Notes: generated by a model from the letters alone, not told the origin. DNA of 64,000 nt from Chloroflexota bacterium (GCA_016191845.1 JACPVF010000005.1:62001-126000), one strand, 5' to 3'; counted from the first letter of the stretch, positions 9,701 through 19,683 are shown. Numbers and translations: made by a program.

Positions 9701-12700
9701 ATGTCGCCAAGACTCCGTATTTCGCTCCTGGGTGAAGTGTCCATCCAAAAGGAGGGGCAGCCCGTCGACGGGTTGCCTTCCCGCGCGGCTGAGGCGCTGT
9801 TCATCTATTTGGCTTGTCATCCCCATCCTGTCTCTCGTGAAAAATTAGCTGAATTGCTCTGGGCTGAGCGTTCCCCCGCGCAGGCGCTCACCAACCTGCG
9901 CACCATCCTCACGCCTCTGCGGCGCGAGTTGGGTGAGTACCTGTCCGTGACGCGCGATACTCTGGCCTTCATGGGCGCAGACGAGGCCTGGTTGGACATT
10001 GTCGAGTTCGAGCACCAGCTCAAGGCGTTGAGCGTACCTGCGGATCCCAGACAATTACAGGCTGCGCTCGATCTGTATCGTGGGGATTTTCTGGAGGGTT
10101 TTCACCTGCGGGATGGATACGGATTCGAGGAGTGGGCCATCCTTCAGCGGGAGCGGCTTCGCCAACTGGCCCGCGATGGGTTCCGTATCCTGGCTCATTC
10201 CCACCTCGCCAGTGGACTCTACACTGAGGGCCTGGCCGCCGCCCTGCGCTGGCAGCGCCTCGATCCCTATGACGAAGACGCCTGCCGCACTCTGATGTGG
10301 TTCCTGTTGCGCACGGGACAACGCGCCGTCTCCCTGCAAACCTACCAGACCCTCAAGAAAAAATTGGAAGCCGACTTGGATGTAACGCCCGCCTCCGCCA
10401 CCACAGACCTCTTTCGCCGCATCCAGCGCCTCGACTTTCCTCCCGCAGTTCAACTGCCTGCTTTTATCACACCGTTCGTGGGACGCAGCAGAGAGATTGA
10501 CGAACTCAAAGGTCATCTCCTCTCCCGCGCCCGCCTGTTAACCCTGACAGGGCCAGGTGGAATCGGAAAGACCCGCCTGGCGGTTGAAGCGGCGCGCGCC
10601 CTCGCGGACCGGGCCCCGGGTCAATTCCTGCATGGGATGTACTTCGTCCCGTTGACCACCGTGGACACATCCGAATCCCTGTCCACGCAGCTGGCCGAAA
10701 GTATCGGTTTTCATTTCCATGGCACGGACTCGCCCCGACAGCAATTGCTCGAACACCTGCGCGAACGCGAGATGTTGTTGATCCTTGATAACTTCGAGCA
10801 TCTCATGGACAATGCGGGGAGTGCCATTGCCTTCGTGGTCGAGTTGCTGCGTCAGGCACCCGAGGTCAGGCTGCTGGTTACTTCGCGGGAGCGGCTCAAC
10901 TTGTATGAGGAGATCGTCTTCGACCTGCAAGGTCTGGACCTCCCCAGGGACGATGTGCCCCGTCCCGAATCCACGGGAGCGATGGTGCTCTTCGTGCAAA
11001 ACGCCCGCCGTGTGCAGCGCGGATTTGCCCTCACACCGACTGAAGCCGAATCCGCTGCACGTATCTGCCGCCTGGTGGAGGGCGCGCCGTTGGCCCTCGA
11101 ACTGGCCTCAGCCTGGGTGCGGTATCACACCTGCACCCAGATCGCCGCGCAGATCGAACTTGATTTGGATTTCCTCTCCGCGCCGTATCGCGATGCGCCC
11201 GAGGCGCATCGCAGCCTGCGGGCCGTCTTCGAGCATTCGTGGACCCTACTCTCGGCGCGTGAGCAAACAGCCTTTGCCCAACTCTCGGTCTTTCGCGGTG
11301 GATTCACTTCCGAGGCGGCCGAAGCCATCTTGGGTGAATCTGCTGACGGCTGGATGCCCTTGATCGATTTAGCTGACCAGTCCCTACTCCAGCGCGGCCT
11401 CGATGACCGTTATGGCATCCATCCCTTGTTGCAACAATACGCTGCCGAGAAATTGTCGGCTTTGCCAGAGGCGCGTGGGTCGGCTTCTGCGCGGCATACC
11501 TCCTACTATCTGGGTTTCCTCACGAGCCTGGGCGGCGGCGAATCCCCCGAGCAGCGCATGCGCATCCGCCCTGAGTTGGACAATTTACGTCTGGCTTGGA
11601 ATCGAGCCGCGGAGGCGGGCGACCTACCTGCCCTGGAGCGTACGGCGGGTGTGCTGCATAGTTTCTTCAGTGTGCAGAGCTGGTTCTTGGAGGGAACTTC
11701 ACTTTTTGCAGACGTTCTTGCTGTGGTGGAGACGCAGACTCGGGGCGAGGCCGATGGCTTGTTGTGCGAGCTGCTTGGACGCAAGGCACGCATGCACACC
11801 CAGATCGGTCAACTGGAGCAGGCACGCGCCGATCTACAGCGCGCCTTGAACTATCTCAAACATCTTGACGATCCTTTGCGTCGTTCACGTGTGCTTGATT
11901 CGCTGGCCATTACGAACTATTATGCGGGCGATTATCCGCAGGCGACGACGTTGGCTCGTGAGAGCCTGAGTCTCTCTGAAGCAACAGGCAACCAGGATGG
12001 GGAGGCTTTCGCGCTCAACTTCCTGGGCAGTTGCGCCAAGGCTCAGGGCGACTATGCCGAGGCCCGCGCCTGCTTCGAGAGGTCGGTCACGGTCTATCGA
12101 GCCATGCAAGATGAGATCGGTGCGGCCATGGTGTTGAACAACCTTGGCAACCTGTTGCAGAATCAGGGCGACTTCGCGGGCGCACAACGTTACTATCTCG
12201 AGAGTAGTGACATCTTCAAGGCGCATGAGCACATCCATGGTGCGGCCACTACCTTGTCCAATGCGGGCAAGCTAGCCTTCAAGCAGGGACAGAACGAGTC
12301 CGCTCGCAGCCTGTTGACCGAAGGACTGGAATTGAAGCGCAGGATCAACGACAGGCGTGGGGAAGCCGTGGCGCTGGCGGGCCTGGCCGACATTGATCTG
12401 GCCGAGGAGGCGCATGATCAGGCACAGGAGCATTTGAAATCGGCCCTCGACCTGGCGCGACAGGTTGGAGACATACAGTTAATGCTCGACATCCTTGCTG
12501 CCGTAGCGGACCTGGTCAACCGCCAGTTGCGGCAGGACTTGGCCTCGCGACTGCTCTCGTTCATTCTCCATCACCCGGGTGCGGCCGAAGAGGCACGTCA
12601 GCGGGCTGGGCGACTTTCGCGGGAACTCGGCGAAGGGTCTGAGGGAAAATGGGATCAGGAATTGGTCGAGGATGTGGTCTCGATGGTGATGTCTGAGATG

Positions 12701-12703
12701 TGA
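9701..12703 (+). CDS. SARP/BTAD-type STAND transcriptional regulator (AfsR-like: DNA-binding, BTAD, NB-ARC, TPR)
   Basis: The protein has 1000 residues. Residues about 4-95 form an OmpR-like winged helix (LRISLLGEVSI ... REKLAELLWAE). About 98-245 is the bacterial transcriptional activation (BTAD) helical repeat domain. About 255-530 is an NB-ARC/STAND ATPase with Walker A GPGGIGKTRL and Walker B LLILDNFEHL. The C-terminal 450 residues are helical TPR-like repeats (for example ALNFLGSCAKAQGDYAEARA). In the family, ligand or partner binding at the TPR end releases ATP-dependent oligomerisation and gene activation. It sits between two SLH genes transcribed the other way, which makes these surface-protein genes plausible targets. 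That link is inference only. Confidence 0.88.
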   Translation: MSPRLRISLLGEVSIQKEGQPVDGLPSRAAEALFIYLACHPHPVSREKLAELLWAERSPAQALTNLRTILTPLRRELGEYLSVTRDTLAFMGADEAWLDIVEFEHQLKALSVPADPRQLQAALDLYRGDFLEGFHLRDGYGFEEWAILQRERLRQLARDGFRILAHSHLASGLYTEGLAAALRWQRLDPYDEDACRTLMWFLLRTGQRAVSLQTYQTLKKKLEADLDVTPASATTDLFRRIQRLDFPPAVQLPAFITPFVGRSREIDELKGHLLSRARLLTLTGPGGIGKTRLAVEAARALADRAPGQFLHGMYFVPLTTVDTSESLSTQLAESIGFHFHGTDSPRQQLLEHLREREMLLILDNFEHLMDNAGSAIAFVVELLRQAPEVRLLVTSRERLNLYEEIVFDLQGLDLPRDDVPRPESTGAMVLFVQNARRVQRGFALTPTEAESAARICRLVEGAPLALELASAWVRYHTCTQIAAQIELDLDFLSAPYRDAPEAHRSLRAVFEHSWTLLSAREQTAFAQLSVFRGGFTSEAAEAILGESADGWMPLIDLADQSLLQRGLDDRYGIHPLLQQYAAEKLSALPEARGSASARHTSYYLGFLTSLGGGESPEQRMRIRPELDNLRLAWNRAAEAGDLPALERTAGVLHSFFSVQSWFLEGTSLFADVLAVVETQTRGEADGLLCELLGRKARMHTQIGQLEQARADLQRALNYLKHLDDPLRRSRVLDSLAITNYYAGDYPQATTLARESLSLSEATGNQDGEAFALNFLGSCAKAQGDYAEARACFERSVTVYRAMQDEIGAAMVLNNLGNLLQNQGDFAGAQRYYLESSDIFKAHEHIHGAATTLSNAGKLAFKQGQNESARSLLTEGLELKRRINDRRGEAVALAGLADIDLAEEAHDQAQEHLKSALDLARQVGDIQLMLDILAAVADLVNRQLRQDLASRLLSFILHHPGAAEEARQRAGRLSRELGEGSEGKWDQELVEDVVSMVMSEM

Positions 12704-12716
12704 ATGAACGGGAATC

Positions 12717-12755
12717 AAAAAACATCCCCAACTATTTTGTTGGAGATGTTTTTTT
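12717..12755. terminator. bidirectional Rho-independent terminator
   Basis: AAACATCCCCAAC and GTTGGAGATGTTT form a 13-bp stem with one mismatch around the loop TATTTT. A-runs and T-runs flank it, between the convergent SARP regulator and propeller-type SLH genes. Confidence 0.88.
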
Positions 12756-12764
12756 ATCTGGACT

Positions 12765-15700
12765 TTACGGCAGGATCAGGTTGAAGGTACGTTGGAGGAA
12801 GACAGCCATCTGATCTCGTGAGACGGGCGTGGTAGGGCAATAGTTCCCGCCGCCGCATCCACCCGTGATTCCCTCGGCGGCTAGTTGCTCGACCCAGGCC
12901 GCCGCCCAAAAATTGGAGGGGATATCGCCGAATACGGCGCCCGCGGCAGTGGGTGGCGTGTAGGCGGAACCATGCTCCGCACGCAGGAGGAAGACAGCCA
13001 TTTGGTCACGGGTGACGGGTGTGGAGGGACAGTAATTTCCATCACTGCAGCCCCCCGTGATTCCCTCGGCGGCAAGTTGTTCGATCCAGGCAGCGGCCCA
13101 GAAGTCGGCGGGGACATCTGCGAAGACGGCACCCGTGGCGGCGGGAGGTGTGTATGCCGAGCCATGGATTCCGCGCAGGAGGAAGACGGCCATCTGGTCA
13201 CGCGTGACCGTGACAGTGGGACAATAATTCCCGTTGCCACAACCGCCGGTGATGCCTGCATTGTAAATGCTTTCGATGTACTTCCAAGCCCAGTGATTCA
13301 AGGGCACATCGGCAAAGGTGGTGGTTTTGTAGACGTTGTAGGTTTCGCCTGTGACGAAGTTGCCATTGCCCGTGCCTGCACCACCCAGTGGCATGGCAGT
13401 CAGGTCCAGAATTGAGTCGTTGTCGGTCAAGTCAAGGCGTAGAGTACCATTCGTCGTGCCGGTACTGACGGTCACCGTATAGATGGCACCAGAGCCATTC
13501 AGTGTGCTGATGCTTGCATCGCCGATCCCGCTGGCGGCCAGCGTAAAGTCATCCAATGTGACGCCGCTCACGTCTTCCGAGAAGGTGACGGTAAAAGTCA
13601 CACTGGCGGCGTTGGTGGGGTTGGGGTCCGTGCGGACGATTGACTGCACCGATGGCGGGATGGAGGCCAGACCGTAGGCGGCCAGGAAATCAGCCTCCGG
13701 GATAATGCTTCCCTGATTATTGGCATCTGTGAAGTCACCTCCGACAAAGAGGTCTTGATCCACAACCGCCAGAACCGAGACAACTCGGTTGAGAGAGCCA
13801 TTGCTCCCGCCATTGTGCCCTAATGCCGACCAATTTGTGCCATCGAATTTGGCTACATAATCGGCTTCGGGGATGCCGGCCGCGTTGCTGAATACTCCAC
13901 CCGCATACAAGTTGCCCCCGTACCAGACCAGGCTGTTGACTGAACCATTGAACACATTTGTGCCACCCACCGCCGACCAGGTAGTGGACTGAGTGTCGAA
14001 TTTGGCAATGCGGCTTGCGCCCGGAATTCCGTTTACACTGAATATGCCACCGGCGTAAAGGTCATTACCATTCTTGGTTAGAGCATAGACAGTGTTGCTG
14101 AGGGCAGCTGTGTTCCCGAGAGCCGACCAGTTGGCGCCGTCCCATTTGGCGATATAGTCAGCCTCGGCAATGGCAGCACCGGCATTGTTGACGTTGGTGA
14201 ACGCACCGCCGACGTACAGATTGCTGCCGTCCAACAATAGGGTATTGACCTGCCCATTCAAGGAACCCACGCCTGCGCCACCGTTCCCCACACTGGCCCA
14301 ATCCGTGCCGTTGAAGACTGCCAGGTAATCGGCTTCCGCGATGATTGTGCCGTTATTGTTAACGTTTGTGAAATTTCCACCCGCGTAGATATTCGACCCA
14401 CTGACAGCCAGGGCATACACCGTTCCGTTGAGGGAACCCTGTCCAGCGCCGTTGGTCTGCATGGCGTACCAGGTGGTCCCATCCCAACGGGCCACATAAT
14501 CGGCGGTGGGTAACCAGACGCCATTGTTGTAGGCACTGGTAAACGCGCCCCCGACGTACAAATTGGTACCGTCTGTTGCCAGGGCGTACACCGTGCTGCT
14601 CAATGCTCCGTAATTTTGATTCAGGTTCCCCACCGGATTCCACTGGCTGCCGTCCCAGCGTGCCAGATAGTCGATACGCGGATCGCCACCCAGGTCCCGG
14701 AAAGTCCCGCCGACGTACACATCGGTGCCGACCTTGGCAATCGCGTTTACGCTTGAATTGAAATCGCCGTTGGATGCCCCCAGTGTGGACCAATGTGTTC
14801 CATTCCAGACGGCGAAGTAGTCGGCGGCAGGTAGTACTGTCCCGTTGTCGTTGACATTTCCGAAATAGCCGCCAATGTACAGCTTGCCACCGGAATACGC
14901 CATTCCGGCAACACTATAATTCAGGGCCCCATTCCCGCTGCCGTTGCCGCCTAGGCCGCTCCAGGTACTGTTTGTAGTGTCGAACTTGGCAACGTAATCG
15001 GCAGTGAGGACGCTGGCCCCGATAAAGTAACCGCTTACGTAAATATCTGAACCTGTAAGAATGATCCTTTGGATGGCCGTCCCGCCGCCGGTTGATAGCA
15101 GGGCTCCTTCCCCAACGCCGTCATTGCCCAGGGCCGACCAGACGCTTCCATCCCATTTGGCGATGTAATCTGCGGCATTGACGCCAGCTGCGTTATAAAA
15201 GTTGCCGCCTACATACACGTTGTTTGAACCATCGATTTCGATGGCCCCCACAGCTAAATTCAAAGCGCCATTCCCGGAGCCATTATTGCCCAGCGCCGAC
15301 CAGTTTACACCATCCCACTTGCCGATATAGTCGGCTTCCGGGATAACAGCCCCTCCGTTATTAACGTCTGTGAAGAATCCACCGACAAAGACCTGACCGC
15401 TTGTATTCAAGGCAATGGAGGTAACCATGCCGCCCAGGGAGCCACTACCTGCACCATTGCCGCCCAATGCCGACCATACACCAGTTCCCAGGGCGACCTT
15501 GGCAATCCTGTCTGCTTCCGGAATGCCGTTGACATCAGTATACCGCCCACCGATGTAGAGAGAATTGGATGCGGTGTCATACTCCAATGTATTTCCCCAA
15601 TCGTTCAAGTTGGTAGATAGGCCCGGGACTGCAGACCAGACTGAGCCATTCCATTTGGCCAGGTAACTCGAATTCGGGATCACCGACCCATCGGGATTCA

Positions 15701-16208
15701 GCGCGTCGAAATTCCCGGTGACGTATAGGTCGCTGCCGACGAACAACATATCGCTGACCGACGCAGTCAATGCGGGCTGCCCTGCGCCGCCATTTCCGAG
15801 CGGGACCCAGGCAGACCCGTTCCATTTGGCAATGTAATCCGCCTCAGGATTGCCGCCTGCATCTTGGAAGCTACCGCCCACATAGATGTCGCTGCCGTTG
15901 ACGGCAACAGTGCTGATGCTGGCTTTGAATGCGCCGCCGCCCGCGCTCAACGCGGCCCACTGGTCTAAATCTGCGATTGGGGCAAGGACCGGCCCACGTT
16001 GAATGTCCAATTGAATATCCCAGCCGGATAAGTCAATGGCGCCTGAGACACCCATATGGGTGTTCAGAGAACCGTCTGGGTTGAGCAGGATTTCGGGGGA
16101 AATCCCCTTAGTTGTCTTTGCTGCCCGCGCAGGCGTGGCAGGAGTTGCCGCGAGTAATCCAATCAGCAGGTTCAATAAAACGAATAGATGAAGGATTTTG
16201 GTTTTCAT
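12765..16208 (-). CDS. secreted propeller-like repeat protein with Ig-like domain and three SLH repeats
   Basis: The reading frame is open to 16427, but the real start is the ATG at 16208. It has AAGGAG six nt upstream and opens a good signal peptide (MKTKILHLFVLLNLLIGLL, cleavage near ARA), and the longer version would overlap the divergent regulator gene. The mature protein of the 1147-residue product begins with about 13 repeats of 50-60 residues around YIAKWDGSxWSALG and a YVGGxF strand, resembling kelch or delta-60 style propeller blades. One bacterial Ig-like domain follows (from SVQSIVRTDPNPTNAASVTF, with FSEDVSGVTLDDF), then three SLH repeats. No active site is visible. It is a large surface-displayed protein of unknown ligand. 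Confidence 0.85.
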   Translation of the reverse strand: MKTKILHLFVLLNLLIGLLAATPATPARAAKTTKGISPEILLNPDGSLNTHMGVSGAIDLSGWDIQLDIQRGPVLAPIADLDQWAALSAGGGAFKASISTVAVNGSDIYVGGSFQDAGGNPEADYIAKWNGSAWVPLGNGGAGQPALTASVSDMLFVGSDLYVTGNFDALNPDGSVIPNSSYLAKWNGSVWSAVPGLSTNLNDWGNTLEYDTASNSLYIGGRYTDVNGIPEADRIAKVALGTGVWSALGGNGAGSGSLGGMVTSIALNTSGQVFVGGFFTDVNNGGAVIPEADYIGKWDGVNWSALGNNGSGNGALNLAVGAIEIDGSNNVYVGGNFYNAAGVNAADYIAKWDGSVWSALGNDGVGEGALLSTGGGTAIQRIILTGSDIYVSGYFIGASVLTADYVAKFDTTNSTWSGLGGNGSGNGALNYSVAGMAYSGGKLYIGGYFGNVNDNGTVLPAADYFAVWNGTHWSTLGASNGDFNSSVNAIAKVGTDVYVGGTFRDLGGDPRIDYLARWDGSQWNPVGNLNQNYGALSSTVYALATDGTNLYVGGAFTSAYNNGVWLPTADYVARWDGTTWYAMQTNGAGQGSLNGTVYALAVSGSNIYAGGNFTNVNNNGTIIAEADYLAVFNGTDWASVGNGGAGVGSLNGQVNTLLLDGSNLYVGGAFTNVNNAGAAIAEADYIAKWDGANWSALGNTAALSNTVYALTKNGNDLYAGGIFSVNGIPGASRIAKFDTQSTTWSAVGGTNVFNGSVNSLVWYGGNLYAGGVFSNAAGIPEADYVAKFDGTNWSALGHNGGSNGSLNRVVSVLAVVDQDLFVGGDFTDANNQGSIIPEADFLAAYGLASIPPSVQSIVRTDPNPTNAASVTFTVTFSEDVSGVTLDDFTLAASGIGDASISTLNGSGAIYTVTVSTGTTNGTLRLDLTDNDSILDLTAMPLGGAGTGNGNFVTGETYNVYKTTTFADVPLNHWAWKYIESIYNAGITGGCGNGNYCPTVTVTRDQMAVFLLRGIHGSAYTPPAATGAVFADVPADFWAAAWIEQLAAEGITGGCSDGNYCPSTPVTRDQMAVFLLRAEHGSAYTPPTAAGAVFGDIPSNFWAAAWVEQLAAEGITGGCGGGNYCPTTPVSRDQMAVFLQRTFNLILP

Positions 16209-16236
16209 TTTTTCTCCTTGTAAAGTTGGCGGCCGA

Positions 16237-16298
16237 ACTATATCCGCAAATTCATTGCCATTGTTGCCATTTTGTTGACTCTTTCCCTGCGGTAGAAT
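16237..16298. promoter_or_regulatory. divergent promoter region between SLH gene and XRE-type regulator
   Basis: TATAGT on the minus strand (16237-16242) is a -10 candidate for the SLH gene. TAGAAT on the plus strand (16293-16298) lies only 6 nt before the ATG at 16305, suggesting a leaderless message for the regulator. Between them TTGCCATT is repeated with 9-bp spacing (16255 and 16264), a possible operator. Confidence 0.45.
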
Positions 16299-16304
16299 CT
16301 TTGT

Positions 16305-18935
16305 ATGGTCAAACGACGCACCCCCCTCGACCCCTCTTCTTTTCAGACCTTTGGGGAATTGTTGCGCTATCTGCGCGAACGCGCCAGCCTGTCGCAGCGC
16401 GCGCTGGCCCAGCAGGTGGGCTATCACTACAGCTACATGAGCCGTCTCGAAAAGAACGTGCGCACGCCTGACACGCTCATCCTGCGTACACGTTTCCTCC
16501 CCGCTCTGCGTATCGGGAATGACTCTGCATGGGCCACGCGCCTGCTCGAATTGGCCATTGAAGGCCCGCAGGAGGATCTGGCTCCGAAAACGGAGTCCGT
16601 TGCACGTCCGCGCCCAGGCGCGAATCTACCTGTCAGCCTGACCCCGCTTCTGGGGCGCGAATCCGAATCGGCGGCCTTGTTCCAAATCCTCACCAGCGCT
16701 GACGTGCGCTTGGTGACATTGATCGGTCCACCGGGCGTGGGAAAAACGCGCTTGTCGTTGCACTTGGCGGAGCAACTCGCTTTGCATTTTGCCGATGGCG
16801 TCGTCTTTGTGGACTTGATGCCGATCCTTGACCCCGCGCAGGTGATACCCGAGTTGGCCGCTGCCCTGGGTGCACAAGAGACTTATGAGACTTCTATGGC
16901 GGCCAGCGTGCAGTCGGCGTTGCACGGACGTGAGATGTTGATCGTGATGGATAATTTCGAACAGGTGTTGGAGGCGGCGCCGCAGTTGATTCCGCTGTTG
17001 GGTGCCGCGCCCGGGGTGAAGATCCTGGCCACCAGCCGCGAGGCGTTGCGCCTGCGAGGTGAACAGGAATTCCCACTGGCCCCGCTGCCTGTGCCTGATG
17101 ACGCCGGCTCGGTACTGGATTTCCCTTCAGTGCAATTGTTCGTTCAGCGGGCGCGCGCCGCCAAGCCCGACTTTCAACTCAACGAGGCGGATGCAGCGCG
17201 CGTGACCGAGATCTGCCGCCGCCTGGATGGGCTGCCGTTGGCAATCGAACTGGCTGCGGCCCGTGTCCGCAGTTTTTCTCCCGCTGACATGCTCGAACAA
17301 TTCGACCGCCGTTTCCAATGGCTGGCCAACACGGGCCGCGATATTCCCGAATGGCGACGCACGCTGTGGTCGGCCATCGCCTGGAGTTACAACCTGCTGA
17401 CCGACAAGGAGCGCACACTGTTTGCACGGCTCTCTGTCTTCGCAGGCGGTTGGACGGTGGAGGCTGCTGAAGCAGTCTGTTGCGACGAGAGGGTCTGTCC
17501 GCGTAATGAGATGATGAGCATGCTCATGCAGTTGGTCGATCGTTCACTAGTGGTGGCCGAAGGTACGCGCTACCATTTCCTCGATACCATTGCCAGATTT
17601 GCGCACGAGAAGTTGATCGAGAGCGGCGATTTGGAAGAGCGGAGTGCCCGTCATCTACAGTACTTCGCCGAATGGGCCGAGTCACTCGAAACGCAGTTCA
17701 ATGCAATTCCGCCCGCCGTCTTCCAGGAGCGCACAGGGGTGGAACTCAATAACATCCGCGCCGCGCTGGAGTGGGCGTTGCGCCATAAAGAGGCGTTCGA
17801 AGACGGTCTGCGGCTTTCGATTCCCGCCAATTTGATCTTCCTCGAGCATGGATTGATCCGCGATGAATACGATCGTGCCCATGTCTTCCTGCGAAGGGCT
17901 GCTGTTCCCTCACTCAAAGCGCGTCTGCTTTTGCGTACGGCTGCATTGGGGCTGCGGTTGGGCCAGGATAGTTTGGCCCATGAATACTGTCTTAAAACCG
18001 AGGGTATGGCCCGTGAATTAAACGATAAGCGCCTGCTTGCGGATTCTCTGCACATGTTTGGTGATATTGATCGGGATAGAAATCAGTTCGACGCGGCTGA
18101 GAAGGCGCTGACCGAATGCGTGTCAATCTACCGTGAACTTAACCTGCTGCCCGAGTTGAATCGCAGCCTGACCAGCCTGGGAAATAATTCCTACTATCAG
18201 GGTCGACGAGAGGAATCGTCCGCTCTGTTGGATGAGGCTCTTGAAATCGCAACCCGGATTGAAGATGGTACAGGGCTGGGCGCTGCCCTGCGCGCCCGGG
18301 CCGGTCACCTGCGATTCGAAGGCAGGCTGGAGGAGGCGTTTGAAGCTTTCAAGCGCGTCCTGGATGTGGCGCGTGCCAACAGTGACCGCCCTAATGCTGG
18401 CATCGCCCTCGTGAACCTGTCGATTATCACGAACCTGTTCGAGGATTATCCCGCCTCGGAAAAATATGCGTCCGAGGCGATTGCCATGTTTCAGTCGGTT
18501 GGCGACGAGAACCAACAGGCCTTCCCTAAACGGATGCAGGCCTATGCGCTTCTGCATCAGGGATTCCCGACACGGGCACATGCCCTTGCACTGGAAAGCC
18601 TGGCCTCCAACCTCAACGGTGGGACGGGGGTTCTCAACTGCCTGACGGCCCTGGCGGAGATTAAGCTGGCTGAGGGGGGCCTCGAATCTGTGGCGCGGCT
18701 GTATGGCTTCCTTGCACCCCGCGTTCGTGAGAGGTATGCCGAGGCCAGCCCAGATGCTCGCTCCTACGAGCGCCTTGGCCGTGCCCTGCAGGGACACGTT
18801 ATCGAGGCTTGGCAGGCCGAGGGTGGCCGCATGACCTTGGAAGAGGCCGTGACCCTCGCCTCGCGCTGGAATCTGCCGCGCACGGGTGTCCCCAAGCCCC
18901 GTCCCACCCCGAAATCCAAGCGGAGCAGGCGGTAG
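16305..18935 (+). CDS. XRE-type STAND transcriptional regulator (HTH, NB-ARC ATPase, TPR)
   Basis: The protein has 876 residues. Residues about 10-65 are a Cro/CI-type helix-turn-helix (SLSQRALAQQVGYHYSYMSR). From about residue 110 a STAND ATPase follows, with Walker A GPPGVGKTRLSL and Walker B MLIVMDNFEQ, then RLDGLPLAIELAAARVRSFS as in the GLPL motif of NB-ARC proteins. The C-terminal 400 residues are TPR-like helical pairs. The protein probably integrates a signal by nucleotide-dependent assembly and regulates transcription. Its start has no Shine-Dalgarno but a -10 box 6 nt upstream. It diverges from the propeller-like SLH gene, which is a reasonable target. The terminator hairpin overlaps its last codons. 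Confidence 0.85.
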   Translation: MVKRRTPLDPSSFQTFGELLRYLRERASLSQRALAQQVGYHYSYMSRLEKNVRTPDTLILRTRFLPALRIGNDSAWATRLLELAIEGPQEDLAPKTESVARPRPGANLPVSLTPLLGRESESAALFQILTSADVRLVTLIGPPGVGKTRLSLHLAEQLALHFADGVVFVDLMPILDPAQVIPELAAALGAQETYETSMAASVQSALHGREMLIVMDNFEQVLEAAPQLIPLLGAAPGVKILATSREALRLRGEQEFPLAPLPVPDDAGSVLDFPSVQLFVQRARAAKPDFQLNEADAARVTEICRRLDGLPLAIELAAARVRSFSPADMLEQFDRRFQWLANTGRDIPEWRRTLWSAIAWSYNLLTDKERTLFARLSVFAGGWTVEAAEAVCCDERVCPRNEMMSMLMQLVDRSLVVAEGTRYHFLDTIARFAHEKLIESGDLEERSARHLQYFAEWAESLETQFNAIPPAVFQERTGVELNNIRAALEWALRHKEAFEDGLRLSIPANLIFLEHGLIRDEYDRAHVFLRRAAVPSLKARLLLRTAALGLRLGQDSLAHEYCLKTEGMARELNDKRLLADSLHMFGDIDRDRNQFDAAEKALTECVSIYRELNLLPELNRSLTSLGNNSYYQGRREESSALLDEALEIATRIEDGTGLGAALRARAGHLRFEGRLEEAFEAFKRVLDVARANSDRPNAGIALVNLSIITNLFEDYPASEKYASEAIAMFQSVGDENQQAFPKRMQAYALLHQGFPTRAHALALESLASNLNGGTGVLNCLTALAEIKLAEGGLESVARLYGFLAPRVRERYAEASPDARSYERLGRALQGHVIEAWQAEGGRMTLEEAVTLASRWNLPRTGVPKPRPTPKSKRSRR

Positions 18936-18951
18936 TCTGCTCCGCTTTTTT
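18919..18951 (+). terminator. Rho-independent terminator overlapping the end of the XRE-STAND gene
   Basis: AGCGGAGCAG and CTGCTCCGCT pair around an 8-nt loop that contains the TAG stop (18933-18935), followed by a run of T. Confidence 0.88.
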
Positions 18952-19023
18952 AAATTGCCGATTGACTTTACTTCCCTTCGATATAAAATTAAAGAGACAT
19001 TACAGCCGTGGGAGGTTCACATT

Positions 19024-19683
19024 ATGTCCAAAATTGTTGAAAAAAAGGATAGGCGGAATCAACCTGTACATGCTTCAATACAGGAAGTGCAGAAGAGGGA
19101 TACGAATGTCACAGCTACACTTATCACCCAGGTTGCTGTCGTGATCGTGGCAGCCATTGGTTGTATCTCTGCTGTGTCGGTTGCCTTCTTGAATTCCTCG
19201 CTGATCCCGCGATTATTTCCACCTACATCAACGGTAACACTTGTCGCCGAGACTCCTACGATGACGCCGATTTTACCAACTATTACCTTTACGCCATTTA
19301 ACCTTCCCCCCACACCGACAGAGACCCAACTCATCCCTTTGATGGAGCCTTTACCAACCTCAACCGTTGAGCCTGCAATCTCTAAAATGACGGTGATATT
19401 GACTGCCTCGATGGAGGAAGGCAAATCTCCATTACCTGTCAACTTCAATGCTCGGGGCTCCTTCGTCCAATTTGTGGATGGGAGCGTGGCGGCCTGCGGT
19501 TCGACCAGTTTTTGCACCTTTACTTGGGCCATTTATCGTGACCAAAAACGAGTCGTTGCACCGTTTCAGGGACAAGGAACATTCAGCTATACCTTTTCCG
19601 GCAAGGGAGTTTATTCCGTCACTGTGTACGTCTGTCGCGTGGATTCCTGCGCTGATGATGGAATTGTGATCACGGTCAAATAG
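19024..19683 (+). CDS. single-pass membrane protein with Thr/Pro-rich stalk and PKD-like extracellular domain
   Basis: I chose the ATG at 19024 because GGGAGG lies a few nt upstream and because the earlier in-frame codons run through the preceding terminator. The 219-residue product has a cytoplasmic basic segment of about 30 residues and one membrane helix (LITQVAVVIVAAIGCISAVS). A Thr/Pro-rich linker (TPTMTPILPTITFTP) leads to a beta-sandwich domain with PKD features: SPLPVNFNARGSF at the start and GVYSVTVYVC at the end. Four cysteines in the outer domain could form disulfides. PKD domains usually bind proteins or polysaccharides. It is flanked by terminators on both sides, so it is a monocistronic unit. 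The function is unknown. Confidence 0.7.
   Translation: MSKIVEKKDRRNQPVHASIQEVQKRDTNVTATLITQVAVVIVAAIGCISAVSVAFLNSSLIPRLFPPTSTVTLVAETPTMTPILPTITFTPFNLPPTPTETQLIPLMEPLPTSTVEPAISKMTVILTASMEEGKSPLPVNFNARGSFVQFVDGSVAACGSTSFCTFTWAIYRDQKRVVAPFQGQGTFSYTFSGKGVYSVTVYVCRVDSCADDGIVITVK

Noticed and set aside
2315-16208. Tandem DNA repeats that could suggest a CRISPR-like array or satellite
   Set aside because: The repeats are in-frame coding units (SLH, ELWxxDGT and propeller-like) with codon-level variation, not short identical repeats with unique spacers.
16209-16427. 73-residue N-terminal extension of the propeller-type SLH protein
   Set aside because: It precedes a good signal peptide that has its own AAGGAG site and overlaps the start of the divergent XRE-type regulator; it is open frame only.
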